From assembly GCA_964461335.1 (NCBI GenBank), contig CAYWTY010000001.1, positions 1-64,000 of the forward strand: a stretch of DNA of 64,000 nucleotides, written 5' to 3'. Below, one piece after another: positions 1-7,608 of this stretch. Position 1 is the stretch's first letter. Each line of letters starts with the position of its first letter. The notes under the pieces were generated by a model. The model ran no database searches and was not told the origin of the DNA. It saw only the letters and a program-made list of their open reading frames with translations. Origin of the DNA: JAKJBL01 sp964461335. GTDB taxonomy: Bacteria; Bacillota; Clostridia; Christensenellales; CAG-138. The translations under genes were made by a program, and so were the position numbers.

Positions 1-55
1 GTCTTGGCTCGTTTTCTTGACTTTTAATGGGGTGTTACTGCTACAGCCCCTTGCT

Positions 56-85
56 ATTATAATAATTGTATGGGTTTCCAGCCAA
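56..85 (-). promoter_or_regulatory. possible promoter reading out of the window
   Basis: On the minus strand a TTGGCT -35-like hexamer (80-85) and a perfect TATAAT -10 (56-61) are separated by 18 bp. They lie just downstream of clpC and would drive whatever gene lies beyond the left edge. In Bacillus that position holds radA, but nothing here shows it. The rest of 1-98 holds no gene. Confidence 0.35.
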
Positions 86-98
86 CCTTCCCTTTATC

Positions 99-2561
99 TT
101 ACTCAGTTGCAGCTTGCCCTTCCTGCACTTGCTTAATATAAGCAAGCTTCCCTTCGCTAAGTACAGCCTGCACACTCTCGCCCAGTTGTATTCGGCCAGA
201 AAGGACTTCTTCGCTTAGGCTATCCTCGACCTGCTGCTGTATTGCACGCCGAAGCGGCCTTGCCCCATATGTTGGGTCAAACCCGGCTTCAGTTAGAAAT
301 GCCTCTGCTTCAGGGGTAACAGAAAGAGTTATCCCGCGTTCTGAAAGTCGTTGAATTACGCTTTTTAGCATAAGCTTAACGATTTCAAGCGTCTGTTCTT
401 TCTCCAATGCATGAAACAGTATAATCTCATCTACCCTGTTAAGAAATTCAGGGCGGAAAGTACGTTTAAGCTCGCCAAGCATTATCTCTTTCATTCGCTC
501 GTAATCGCTATGTATTGCACCATCATCTACGCCAAAGCCTAAACGGGTTGCTTTAGACAGCTTACTTGCGCCCACATTCGATGTCATTATGAGTATAGTG
601 TTCTTGAAGTCTACAACTCTGCCTTTACTGTCCGTAAGTCGTCCATCTTCAAGAATTTGCAAGAGCGCATTGAACACATCAGGGTGCGCCTTTTCGATTT
701 CATCAAATAGCACAACTGAGTATGGCTTCCTGCGAACCTTTTCTGTTAACTGCCCTCCGTCGTCATAACCTACATAACCCGGAGGTGAACCTGTAAGCTT
801 AGAAACAGAATGCGACTCCATATATTCGGACATATCAAGCCTTACCATTGCGTCCTCATCGCCAAACATTGTTTCTGCAAGCGCTTTGCTTAATTCGGTT
901 TTTCCTACTCCGGTAGGGCCTAAGAAGATATATGAACCTATAGGACGTCTTGGATCTTTCAAACCTGCGCGTGCACGCCGTATTGCGCGTGCAACTGCAG
1001 AAACAGCTTCATCTTGCCCAATAACCCGAGTATGCAAAGTATCCTCAAGCTGCAGCAAGCGCTCAGCTTCATCTTCAGTAATCTTTTTTACAGGAATGCC
1101 TGTCCAGGAAGCGACAACTTGCGCAACATCATCTTCAGTTACTACGCATTTTTGCTCCTTGCGGTCATCTTCCCAGTTTTTGCGCACATCTTCCATTTCT
1201 TTACGAAGACTTTGCTCCTCATCACGCACCTGCGCTGCACGTTCGTAATTTTGATTCGTTACAGCCTCTTCTTTTTCTTTTCGTGCAGCCTCAATCTTTA
1301 TTTCAAGCTCTTTTAAATCCGGTGGAGACATATAAGCCTGCAAACGTACTTTCGAAGCTGCCTCATCCATAAGGTCTATTGCCTTATCAGGCAAAAACCT
1401 ATCAGAAATATAGCGGCTGCTCAGTTCAACGGCAGCAACAATGGCTTCATCTGTAATACGTGCTTTATGGTGCGCTTCGTAGCGATCTCTAAGGCCAAAG
1501 AGTATTTGCTTTGCTTCATCTAATGTTGGCTCGCCCACAGTTACAGGCTGAAAACGCCGCTCAAACGCAGCATCCTTTTCAATATACTTCCTATACTCAT
1601 CAAGCGTAGTCGCACCAACAACCTGAATTTCTCCACGCGCTAGCGCAGGTTTTAGGATATTTGACGCATCGATTGAGCCTTCGGATGCACCTGCCCCAAC
1701 TACTGTATGCAGCTCATCAATAAAAAGGATTGTAGAGCCGTTGGCCTTAAGTTCATCAATAGCTGATTTTATTCGCTCCTCGAATTCACCCCTGTATTTT
1801 GTGCCTGCAAGCATACCGCCAAGGTCGAGCGTTACAACACGCTTACCTTTCAACATTTCCGGTATATCGCCTGAAACAATTTTAGAAGCTAGCCCCTCAA
1901 CTATAGCTGACTTTCCAACCCCTGGGTCCCCAATAAGAACAGGGTTGTTTTTTGTCCTCCTGCTTAGGATTTGTATAATTCGGGTTATTTCATCACTGCG
2001 CCCAATAACTGGGTCAAGGTCACCGTCACGCGCAAGTTGTGTTAAATCCTTGCCGTATTTATCAAGGGTGAGCGTCTCTTTGCCTGAGCCTTGCCCATGT
2101 ATGCCATCCTGTTTTAGTCCGGCATCACCCATACTTACAACAACTGCTTTTCTTAGCTCATTTAGATCCAAACCTAAATCCTGCAGTATTCTCGCTGCAA
2201 CACCTTCACGCTCACGAATAAGTGCAAGCAGTAAATGTTCAGTCCCTATATAGCTATTATTAAGCGTTTTAGCCTCGTATAGACTCAACTCAATAATTTT
2301 CTTTGTGCGCGGCGTATATCCGAAACTATCCGTAAATTGATAGTCGCCTCGCCCAACTAACCGCTCTGTCTGCCTAAGGACATCATTAAGCGATGCACCA
2401 GCTTGGGCAAGTGCGCGGCCAGCTGGGCTGTCATTGCCATGCATCAGCCCTAACAGAAGGTGCTCTGTCCCAACATAGTTATGCCCAAGTTGCTTAGCTG
2501 CCTCCTGCGCCTCTGCAAGCGCCCGTCTTGCTCCCTCTGTAAAGCGTTCGAATATATTCAT
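99..2561 (-). CDS. clpC: ClpC, Hsp100 AAA+ unfoldase of the Clp protease
   Basis: An 820-residue ClpC, normal for the family. It unfolds substrates (with McsB, arginine-phosphorylated ones) and feeds them to ClpP; clpP lies at 43.5 kb in this window. Visible domains: a double Clp_N repeat (about 1-145, with the GTEHLLL motif twice), AAA+ module 1 with Walker A GDPGVGKS at 211-218 and Walker B LFIDE near 279, a middle region with a UVR-type segment (about 425-470), and AAA+ module 2 with Walker A GPTGVGKT at 548-555. It is the last gene of ctsR-mcsA-mcsB-clpC, 15 nt after mcsB. The ATG has a good GAGGTG ribosome site. Regulation by CtsR from the operator at 4576-4592 is expected. Confidence 0.97.
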   Translation of the reverse strand: MNIFERFTEGARRALAEAQEAAKQLGHNYVGTEHLLLGLMHGNDSPAGRALAQAGASLNDVLRQTERLVGRGDYQFTDSFGYTPRTKKIIELSLYEAKTLNNSYIGTEHLLLALIREREGVAARILQDLGLDLNELRKAVVVSMGDAGLKQDGIHGQGSGKETLTLDKYGKDLTQLARDGDLDPVIGRSDEITRIIQILSRRTKNNPVLIGDPGVGKSAIVEGLASKIVSGDIPEMLKGKRVVTLDLGGMLAGTKYRGEFEERIKSAIDELKANGSTILFIDELHTVVGAGASEGSIDASNILKPALARGEIQVVGATTLDEYRKYIEKDAAFERRFQPVTVGEPTLDEAKQILFGLRDRYEAHHKARITDEAIVAAVELSSRYISDRFLPDKAIDLMDEAASKVRLQAYMSPPDLKELEIKIEAARKEKEEAVTNQNYERAAQVRDEEQSLRKEMEDVRKNWEDDRKEQKCVVTEDDVAQVVASWTGIPVKKITEDEAERLLQLEDTLHTRVIGQDEAVSAVARAIRRARAGLKDPRRPIGSYIFLGPTGVGKTELSKALAETMFGDEDAMVRLDMSEYMESHSVSKLTGSPPGYVGYDDGGQLTEKVRRKPYSVVLFDEIEKAHPDVFNALLQILEDGRLTDSKGRVVDFKNTILIMTSNVGASKLSKATRLGFGVDDGAIHSDYERMKEIMLGELKRTFRPEFLNRVDEIILFHALEKEQTLEIVKLMLKSVIQRLSERGITLSVTPEAEAFLTEAGFDPTYGARPLRRAIQQQVEDSLSEEVLSGRIQLGESVQAVLSEGKLAYIKQVQEGQAATE

Positions 2562-2576
2562 ATTTACTCACCTCTT

Positions 2577-3584
2577 TCAATCGTTTCCAAGTTTGTCTTT
2601 TAGGGCTTCGCGTATTATATTTGCACGCGCTTCATCGCATTGAATTTCAGAAAGATCCGAACCTGTGCGCTTCCTGATTGAAGCGCATTGCACATCCGTA
2701 AGTAATCGGTTAAGCAGATTTTGGGTATCAAGGCCAAAAGCTAACCCCAAACCTGCCCCAAGCTTTAAGTTTGAAATATGCTCCATAGCCTCTTTAGTGT
2801 CAAGCTTACGAGCATATTGCAAAACGCCTTTTGAACGATAAACAATATCTTCAATTTCAAGCTTATTCGTCTTATATAATGAATTGCGCACGCTGCGCTC
2901 CCGCTCTATTATTCGAAGCGTTATTGTATTAAGGTTGCTTATAATATCTTCCTCAAGCACACCCAATGTCATTTGATTGCTGACTTGGAAGATATGTCCG
3001 TGTGAGCCGCTCCCCTCTCCGTATAAACCACGCACCGCATAGCCAAGCTTGCTAATAGCAGCTAACAATGCCTCTGTCTGCCCAGCTAAAGAGAGGGCAG
3101 GTAAATGCATCATAACTGAGGCGCGCATACCTGTTCCGAGATTAGTTGGGCAAGCAGTCAAGTACCCTAACTCATTATCAAATGCATACTGCATTTTCCT
3201 GCACAACATATCATCAATAGATGCACACAGAGAATCTGCCTGTTCAAGCTGCAGCCCGGGCAACAGGCATTGAATCCGCAGATGGTCTTCTTCGCCAATA
3301 AGAATGGAAATGCTCTCTTCTTTATTAATCAGCGCTGCACCCTTTGCACAGCCAGCCAAATCAGGGCTTACAAGATGTCGTTCCACCAATAAATGGCGTT
3401 CTCCTTCAGGCAGCTCCTGCATACAAAGCAGCAAAAAGGTATTGTTTGCGTTAATTACTTTATCAACCTTTTGAACAAGGTTAAGAGTCTCAAGGGGTTG
3501 CATCTTCCCCGGAAACGGCAGCCCTTCGAGATTACGTGCAAGCCGTACTCTTGAAGAAAGCACAATATCGAGCATGTCGTTCAT
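2577..3584 (-). CDS. mcsB: McsB, protein-arginine kinase
   Basis: 335 residues with the phosphagen-kinase fold. McsB phosphorylates arginines on CtsR and misfolded proteins, marking them for ClpC-ClpP. Visible motifs: the N-terminal SSRVRLARNL arginine-rich nucleotide-binding stretch (10-19), the EEDH acidic motif at 98-101, the catalytic-cysteine loop around C145 (CPTNLGTGMR), and a C-terminal basic nucleotide-binding region. Its ATG overlaps the mcsA stop by 4 bp, implying translational coupling with its activator McsA. The ribosome site GGGGAGG lies 8-9 nt upstream. Confidence 0.95.
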   Translation of the reverse strand: MNDMLDIVLSSRVRLARNLEGLPFPGKMQPLETLNLVQKVDKVINANNTFLLLCMQELPEGERHLLVERHLVSPDLAGCAKGAALINKEESISILIGEEDHLRIQCLLPGLQLEQADSLCASIDDMLCRKMQYAFDNELGYLTACPTNLGTGMRASVMMHLPALSLAGQTEALLAAISKLGYAVRGLYGEGSGSHGHIFQVSNQMTLGVLEEDIISNLNTITLRIIERERSVRNSLYKTNKLEIEDIVYRSKGVLQYARKLDTKEAMEHISNLKLGAGLGLAFGLDTQNLLNRLLTDVQCASIRKRTGSDLSEIQCDEARANIIREALKDKLGND

Positions 3585-4093
3585 ATGATGCCCTCCCCTT
3601 CTAAAGCACGCAACCTGTCACGCAATTCTGCAGCTCGTTCGTAGCGCTCCTCTTCAACTGCTTTATGCAATTCAAAACGCAGGCGTTTTCGTTCATCCTG
3701 CTCGATTTGCATTTTGCTCCCGGTTGATTGAAGCACTTCGCTTCGTTCATCTTTTTGTATGCGTTGTGGAATACGGCCAACATGATGAATCTTGCCGCCT
3801 TGGGCGCGTTTAATTACAGGTGTTAACCTTTGGCCATATGTCGCATAACAGGCCGGGCAGCCCAACAGACCCGTCTTTTGGAAGTTTAAATAGCTGCAGC
3901 CGCATTTGCATTGTTCCAAAGGTTCCTGCAGACTATCAACATGAAACCCGTTGAGTATATCCATAAGTGATGGCAGGCTAAACTGGACACCCTTTGCGCA
4001 TTCAGCACATAGATAGTGCTCTTTCTTCAGCCCGTTAATAATCGTTACGCTATGAACACTTGCTTCACGTTGCTTGCAGTTTTCGCACAACAT
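3581..4093 (-). CDS. mcsA: McsA, zinc-finger activator of McsB
   Basis: 170 residues. The N-terminal two thirds carry four zinc-binding pairs: CENC near residue 3, CAEC near 28, CKCGC near 63 and CPAC near 79. The C-terminal 35 residues form a UVR motif with heptad-like leucines (ELHKAVEEERYERAAELRD). McsA binds McsB and stimulates its arginine-kinase activity. It starts 12 nt after ctsR and overlaps mcsB by 4 bp. Family and context are unambiguous. Confidence 0.94.
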   Translation of the reverse strand: MLCENCKQREASVHSVTIINGLKKEHYLCAECAKGVQFSLPSLMDILNGFHVDSLQEPLEQCKCGCSYLNFQKTGLLGCPACYATYGQRLTPVIKRAQGGKIHHVGRIPQRIQKDERSEVLQSTGSKMQIEQDERKRLRFELHKAVEEERYERAAELRDRLRALEGEGII

Positions 4094-4105
4094 ATTATTC
4101 CTCCA

Positions 4106-4558
4106 TTATTCTAACTGCATAAGTGCAACTAGCATGTTGCGCATTATCCGTGCTCTTATGTTGTCCTGCCCATCTCGAGTTGGCTGCGCATACCCGTTTG
4201 CCGCTGCAAGCATCAGCCTAGCCTCTCGTTCTTCAATTATATTCTCACCAAGCAAACGCCCTACCATAGCTTGTGCTTCGTGAAGCGTCAACAAATCGCC
4301 AATGCGGCATGCACTTTCATGCAGGATACTACCTTTATTTGTATCTACACGCATCACTCGGATATAGCCGCCGCCGCCTCTACGAGAAACGATAACATAC
4401 CCATGATCTAGAGTAAACCGAGTTGAAAGCACATAGTTAATTTGAGATGGCGCACATGCAAAATGTTGCGCTAACTCATTTCTCTGCAGTGACACTTCAC
4501 TGCTTTGCTCCATAAGCTCCTTAATAAACAATTCAATACTATCTGATAACGCCGACAA
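4106..4558 (-). CDS. ctsR: CtsR, class III heat-shock repressor
   Basis: About 150 residues. CtsR represses clp genes by binding a heptad direct repeat, and is inactivated by heat and by McsB. The winged-helix DNA-binding part is clear (CAPSQINYVLSTRFT, then the glycine-rich wing VSRRGGGGYIRV, about 33-66), followed by a helical C-terminal dimerisation domain. The start is ambiguous. A GTG at 4567 follows the GGAG ribosome site by only 1 nt, while an in-frame TTG at 4558 sits 10 nt downstream and fits the usual N-terminal length, so I chose it. The gene lies directly behind its own operator. Confidence 0.94.
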   Translation of the reverse strand: MSALSDSIELFIKELMEQSSEVSLQRNELAQHFACAPSQINYVLSTRFTLDHGYVIVSRRGGGGYIRVMRVDTNKGSILHESACRIGDLLTLHEAQAMVGRLLGENIIEEREARLMLAAANGYAQPTRDGQDNIRARIMRNMLVALMQLE

Positions 4559-4575
4559 CTGCTTCACGCTCCAAT

Positions 4576-4592
4576 GCTGACTTTCTTTGACC
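4576..4592 (-). promoter_or_regulatory. CtsR operator
   Basis: Read on the minus strand this is GGTCAAA-GAA-AGTCAGC. That is the CtsR heptad direct repeat (R-GTCAAA, 3-nt spacer, R-GTCAAA) with the first half perfect and two mismatches at the end of the second. It covers the predicted transcription start of the ctsR operon, so bound CtsR would block it: autoregulation. Confidence 0.82.
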
Positions 4593-4599
4593 TTAGTTA

Positions 4600-4627
4600 A
4601 TTATAGCATCTTGAGCAATTAGTTCAA
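4600..4627 (-). promoter_or_regulatory. sigma-A promoter of ctsR-mcsA-mcsB-clpC
   Basis: A TATAAT -10 (4600-4605) and a TTGAAC -35 (4622-4627) are 16 bp apart on the minus strand. The expected start, about 7 nt downstream, falls at the edge of the CtsR operator. Confidence 0.7.
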
Positions 4628-4702
4628 CCTGTCTTTTGTGACAAGGCTGTGAACTGTACTGCAAGCAATAAGCTGTGTTTTTATTTTACCTACTACCTAT
4701 GA

Positions 4703-4708
4703 TATAAT
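4703..4708 (+). promoter_or_regulatory. -10 element of the lipoprotein gene
   Basis: A perfect TATAAT on the plus strand, 46 bp before the chosen ATG. No convincing -35 lies 16-18 bp upstream. The promoter is divergent from that of ctsR. Confidence 0.4.
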
Positions 4709-4753
4709 AACACCATATAATTATGCGCCTGCTTGGCGATAGGAGAACTGTCT

Positions 4754-6649
4754 ATGAAGTTGCGCAGTGCAACCTGTATTCTAATTGCTCTTGCTTTTGC
4801 ATTTACTTTTACAGGATGCAAAACAAGAACAGCGCCTGAAATAAATACAATGGCCCCTGGGTATCACAAAGCAACAGAATTAATTCAAGGCGGTACATTG
4901 CACGACATTGGGGATTTGAATGCAAAATCCCTTTCAGTTTCCACCCATGTGAAAGATAGTATAACAGAGACTGAACTTGAGTTTACTTTTATTTCAGGAA
5001 GCCGCATGTCAGGCAGCATTGAAGAAACAGCAGTCAGCGGCATACCTGAATACTCTGTTTATGCCTTTGAAGAACCTGCACGCTTGGTAATAGAATTTGA
5101 AAATCTCGCATACTGGGATTATAGGCATGGCTTGGACTTGCGCGACCCATTATTTCGCGGTACTTTTCAGCATACCTTTAACAATAGCCCAAAGCTAAGC
5201 ATATACTTTCAACTCAACCAACCTGTTCATTTTGCTGTGGAAGAAAGCGAAAACAAGCTTAACATCCGCTTGCTTCCTCAAACCAAAGAAGAACAAACCC
5301 TTTACTACGTTACTGCTAATGCATTTACTGAGTACTGCGTGAGCCCGGACTTAGCTGAGTTTGATGCCTACCCAACGCTTTCATCAAATTTGCAGGACAT
5401 ATTGCTTATTTCTTCTGCCTTTCCATCCCCCGAAGAGGCCGAGGTATATTTAAATAAAGCGCTTCTTCAGTTCCCTTCCCTTCCAGTTGAGCGGTGGAGA
5501 GTTGTTTCGCTAACAGGCATGGACTTGCCCGAATACGACCATTCGCTGGATTATCTAAATGCCTACAACACCCCAGCTGTTCGCCTGCAAAGCGGAGAGG
5601 AGCAAGTTTTACCTGTCCTCGTTCCGGATGGCCTGTTTCTTTGTGACATCCCAAACGGAGAAGGTATCATGTACAGCAGAGAGCTACCAACTGAGGGGGA
5701 GAAAGGTTACCAGCAACTTTGGTTAATGCATAATAACGGCAGCAAGACGCTAGCAACAGTTTTTGAGTTTGAAGGCATTGACCAAGCACAGTACTCGCCT
5801 GATGGGCGCAAGCTTGCAGTACTTGAACGTGCAAGCGGCGGCTCGCACCTTTACGTCTTCGATGCCGACACATACGAACTCTTAAATGACCTGTCAGGCA
5901 TGGGTTTTGGGAGCAACACAGGCGCCTTCACATGGAATAGCCTTGGGAACACCATATATGCAATTGCAGGGGATTCCGGAATGCAACTGCATCAATTTGA
6001 CTATTCCATACCTAATGAAGCTAGCAGACACAGCATTGTCGACAATAACAGCATGGAAGAGGAATCGCTTGGTTTTTGCAATGGTGAGCTGTATTTTTCG
6101 CATGCTACAATGGAGCATGGTTCAACGATATACCGAATTAAGCCTGAAGGTGGGGTTCGCAAGCCATTTACCAAAGGCAACAGCTTTAGCGTCTCAAGTG
6201 ACGCACGATATTTAGCCATCCTAAACGTTAGCGAGGTTACGCAAGAGACAACGCAATTAGCTGCATTTGTTCTCTATGAACTGGAGAAGAATAACACAAC
6301 GGTTATTACAAATGACTTCACCCCATATTCTTCATTTTGGTCTTTGGACTGTGAGAAGCTATATTACATAGAAAATCGAATATCTGAAGGACAAACAGAA
6401 CTAAATGAGGATGAGCAAGCAGCCGAACCTGAAACACAAATAGAGGCTGAGGCTGACCCTTATCCTTACTCGCTATGGGTATATGATATAAAAAGTGCAA
6501 CCAATAAAAAGCTGCTCGACCTTAGCGCCCCAAATATCTATCCCTCTAATGAGGGAAACGTACTGTATCTAAATAGGTATGAGGCTAATGAAGCAGGTAC
6601 AATAATTCGGGCCACATACTTGCTTGAACTTGGCGCTTTGCTTGGCTAA
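4754..6649 (+). CDS. lipoprotein with AMIN-like and beta-propeller domains, function unknown
   Basis: 631 residues from the ATG at 4754, which has an AGGAGA site 8 nt upstream; an earlier in-frame TTG at 4733 has none. The N-terminus is a lipoprotein signal: MKLR, a hydrophobic stretch, then lipobox FTGC. Residues roughly 75-175 read as an AMIN-like beta domain (RLVIEFENLAYWD, then LNIRLLPQ), a fold associated with murein binding. From about 330 onward there are TolB/WD40-like propeller blades, for example YSPDGRKLAVLE. The linker near 560 is acidic. It is probably anchored outside the membrane. It is alone on the plus strand, divergent from ctsR, so neighbours give no functional hint. A role at the envelope or septum is inference. 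Confidence 0.75.
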   Translation: MKLRSATCILIALAFAFTFTGCKTRTAPEINTMAPGYHKATELIQGGTLHDIGDLNAKSLSVSTHVKDSITETELEFTFISGSRMSGSIEETAVSGIPEYSVYAFEEPARLVIEFENLAYWDYRHGLDLRDPLFRGTFQHTFNNSPKLSIYFQLNQPVHFAVEESENKLNIRLLPQTKEEQTLYYVTANAFTEYCVSPDLAEFDAYPTLSSNLQDILLISSAFPSPEEAEVYLNKALLQFPSLPVERWRVVSLTGMDLPEYDHSLDYLNAYNTPAVRLQSGEEQVLPVLVPDGLFLCDIPNGEGIMYSRELPTEGEKGYQQLWLMHNNGSKTLATVFEFEGIDQAQYSPDGRKLAVLERASGGSHLYVFDADTYELLNDLSGMGFGSNTGAFTWNSLGNTIYAIAGDSGMQLHQFDYSIPNEASRHSIVDNNSMEEESLGFCNGELYFSHATMEHGSTIYRIKPEGGVRKPFTKGNSFSVSSDARYLAILNVSEVTQETTQLAAFVLYELEKNNTTVITNDFTPYSSFWSLDCEKLYYIENRISEGQTELNEDEQAAEPETQIEAEADPYPYSLWVYDIKSATNKKLLDLSAPNIYPSNEGNVLYLNRYEANEAGTIIRATYLLELGALLG

Positions 6650-6672
6650 GGCTCTCAGACATCGAGCCTTTT
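6648..6672 (+). terminator. possible terminator of the lipoprotein gene
   Basis: A perfect 7-bp stem (AAGGCTC/GAGCCTT, 9-nt loop) begins at the stop codon and is followed by only four Ts in all, so termination may be weak. Confidence 0.4.
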
Positions 6673-6715
6673 CACCCAAATAGCATTACTAAATATCATT
6701 AGCCGCTATATAGCC

Positions 6716-7291
6716 CTACTGACCCTTATAATCATCAGAAGGCATATGCAATGTCTTTTCTGTTGAAGCATTTTCAATGCTAAAACTCTTTAGATGAGGC
6801 AGTATCCAGTACAGTATGAAGGCATATAAGGGAATCATTATTGCCTGGTTAACTATACGCAATGGTAAAATAGTAGCTAGCGGCAACCCATATATAAACA
6901 CCATTATCAGCGTATTGCAAACAACTGACCCGAACACCTGCCCCGAGCCAACTGCCAATAGCAAACGCAGAAGAGTAGGCTTTTGCTTTTTAATAAAGTA
7001 CAGGCCTGGTATTAAGCCGAAGAAAACCGCGGCTACTGTAAACCAGGGCATATACGCACCACGCGGGAATAGCAAAGCCTGCAAAAGGTCAGTCAGCCCA
7101 CCAACCATTCCCCCATATACTGGGCCAAGCAATATGCCCGAGAGTATAACGGGCAGCATCCCGAACCCAATTTTTATTGAATATACCCCAAGCGGGAAAG
7201 CGGGAATGCTTAAAGCCCCTGAAAGAATTACGCCTGCAGCAACCAATAATCCACTAAGTGCCAACCTCTTAATATTTGTTTTTTTCCGCAA
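6716..7291 (-). CDS. folT: ECF transporter S component, probably folate-specific (FolT-like)
   Basis: 191 residues from a TTG at 7291, placed 8 nt after a perfect AGGAGG. The frame is open further upstream only because it runs through the riboswitch. The protein has about six membrane segments and the typical S-component N-terminus: a short basic leader, then LALSGLLVAAGVILSGA, a GxxPVILSGILLGPVYG segment and a conserved GGLTDLLQALLFP loop. S components bind a vitamin and dock on a shared EcfT/EcfA energising module, which is not in this window. Folate specificity is inferred from the upstream THF riboswitch. The leader suggests expression is shut off when reduced folates are plentiful. Confidence 0.85.
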   Translation of the reverse strand: MRKKTNIKRLALSGLLVAAGVILSGALSIPAFPLGVYSIKIGFGMLPVILSGILLGPVYGGMVGGLTDLLQALLFPRGAYMPWFTVAAVFFGLIPGLYFIKKQKPTLLRLLLAVGSGQVFGSVVCNTLIMVFIYGLPLATILPLRIVNQAIMIPLYAFILYWILPHLKSFSIENASTEKTLHMPSDDYKGQ

Positions 7292-7317
7292 AAAAAGCGC
7301 CTCCTCTTTTTGGGCGC
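7290..7317 (-). terminator. hairpin burying the folT ribosome site, with T7 tail
   Basis: On the minus strand GCGCC (7317-7313) pairs with GGCGC (7301-7297), followed by seven Ts. The 3' arm and loop contain the AGGAGG Shine-Dalgarno of folT. The hairpin could act as a second terminator or as a block to translation initiation. Confidence 0.65.
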
Positions 7318-7321
7318 ATAT

Positions 7322-7341
7322 AAAAACGCCCTTTTTGGGCG
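7322..7341 (-). terminator. intrinsic terminator in the folT leader
   Basis: On the minus strand CGCCC-AAAAA-GGGCG followed by TTTTT: a compact intrinsic terminator between riboswitch and gene. Its 5' arm shares bases 7339-7341 with the base of the upstream hairpin, so the two compete. Confidence 0.75.
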
Positions 7342-7369
7342 CGAATTCACCACAAACGGTGAATTGCGC
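7339..7369 (-). promoter_or_regulatory. competing (antiterminator-like) hairpin of the riboswitch
   Basis: An 8-bp stem (AATTCACC/GGTGAATT) extended by GCGC/GCGC after one bulged base. Its outer GCGC arms overlap the 3' strand of the aptamer closing helix (7368-7369) on one side and the terminator 5' arm (7339-7341) on the other. It could therefore serve as the switching helix. The overlaps are only 2-3 bp, so this is inference. Confidence 0.55.
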
Positions 7370-7478
7370 AGCGGACGCGGCGATATGACATGGACAAATA
7401 TTCATCCAATGCTGCAAGGGCAACTTCCCATCCCTTGCCTCACGAGCTAGTAAGCTCATGCATAGCACCTACTCTGCC
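7368..7478 (-). ncRNA. THF (tetrahydrofolate) riboswitch aptamer, class I
   Basis: The minus strand begins GGCAGAGTAGGT and ends GCGTCCGCTGC. The closing helix is GCAG/CTGC, the 5' conserved AGAGTAGGT is present, and the 3' conserved GCRTCCGCT is present. Inside, P2 is TATGCATG with CATGTCATA (one bulge). A hairpin at 7418-7434 has the loop GGGATGGGAAGTTGCCC, close to what I recall for a characterised clostridial folT THF aptamer. A TGGA/TCCA hairpin follows. An additional GAGCT-TACT-AGCTC hairpin sits between P2 and P3. The gene behind it is a FolT-like S component, the usual target of this class. Confidence 0.86.
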
Positions 7479-7485
7479 TTCCTTT

Positions 7486-7514
7486 AGTATACACGAATCT
7501 TTATTTGCTCACAA
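7486..7514 (-). promoter_or_regulatory. promoter of the riboswitch-folT transcript
   Basis: TATACT -10 (7486-7491) and TTGTGA -35 (7509-7514) with 17-bp spacing on the minus strand. The transcript would start at about 7479, right at the 5' edge of the aptamer. Confidence 0.6.
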
Positions 7515-7562
7515 CACTATAATAGAAATAATACAGCTTAATTCTTATGGAAACCATGGCAT

Positions 7563-7590
7563 AAAAAATGCCCCCTTGCGGAGGCATTTT
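7563..7590 (-). terminator. terminator of cstA
   Basis: Minus-strand stem AAAATGCC/GGCATTTT with a T6 tail, 19 nt after the cstA stop codon. Confidence 0.8.
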
Positions 7591-7608
7591 GCTTAGATTG
7601 CGAATAAA

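Noticed and set aside
6816..7388. 190-codon plus-strand frame opposite folT
   Set aside because: Lies antisense to the S component and across the riboswitch; no ribosome site and a low-quality product.
7292..7468. 59-residue N-terminal extension of the ECF S component
   Set aside because: It would translate the riboswitch and both terminator hairpins; the TTG at 7291 has the perfect ribosome site.
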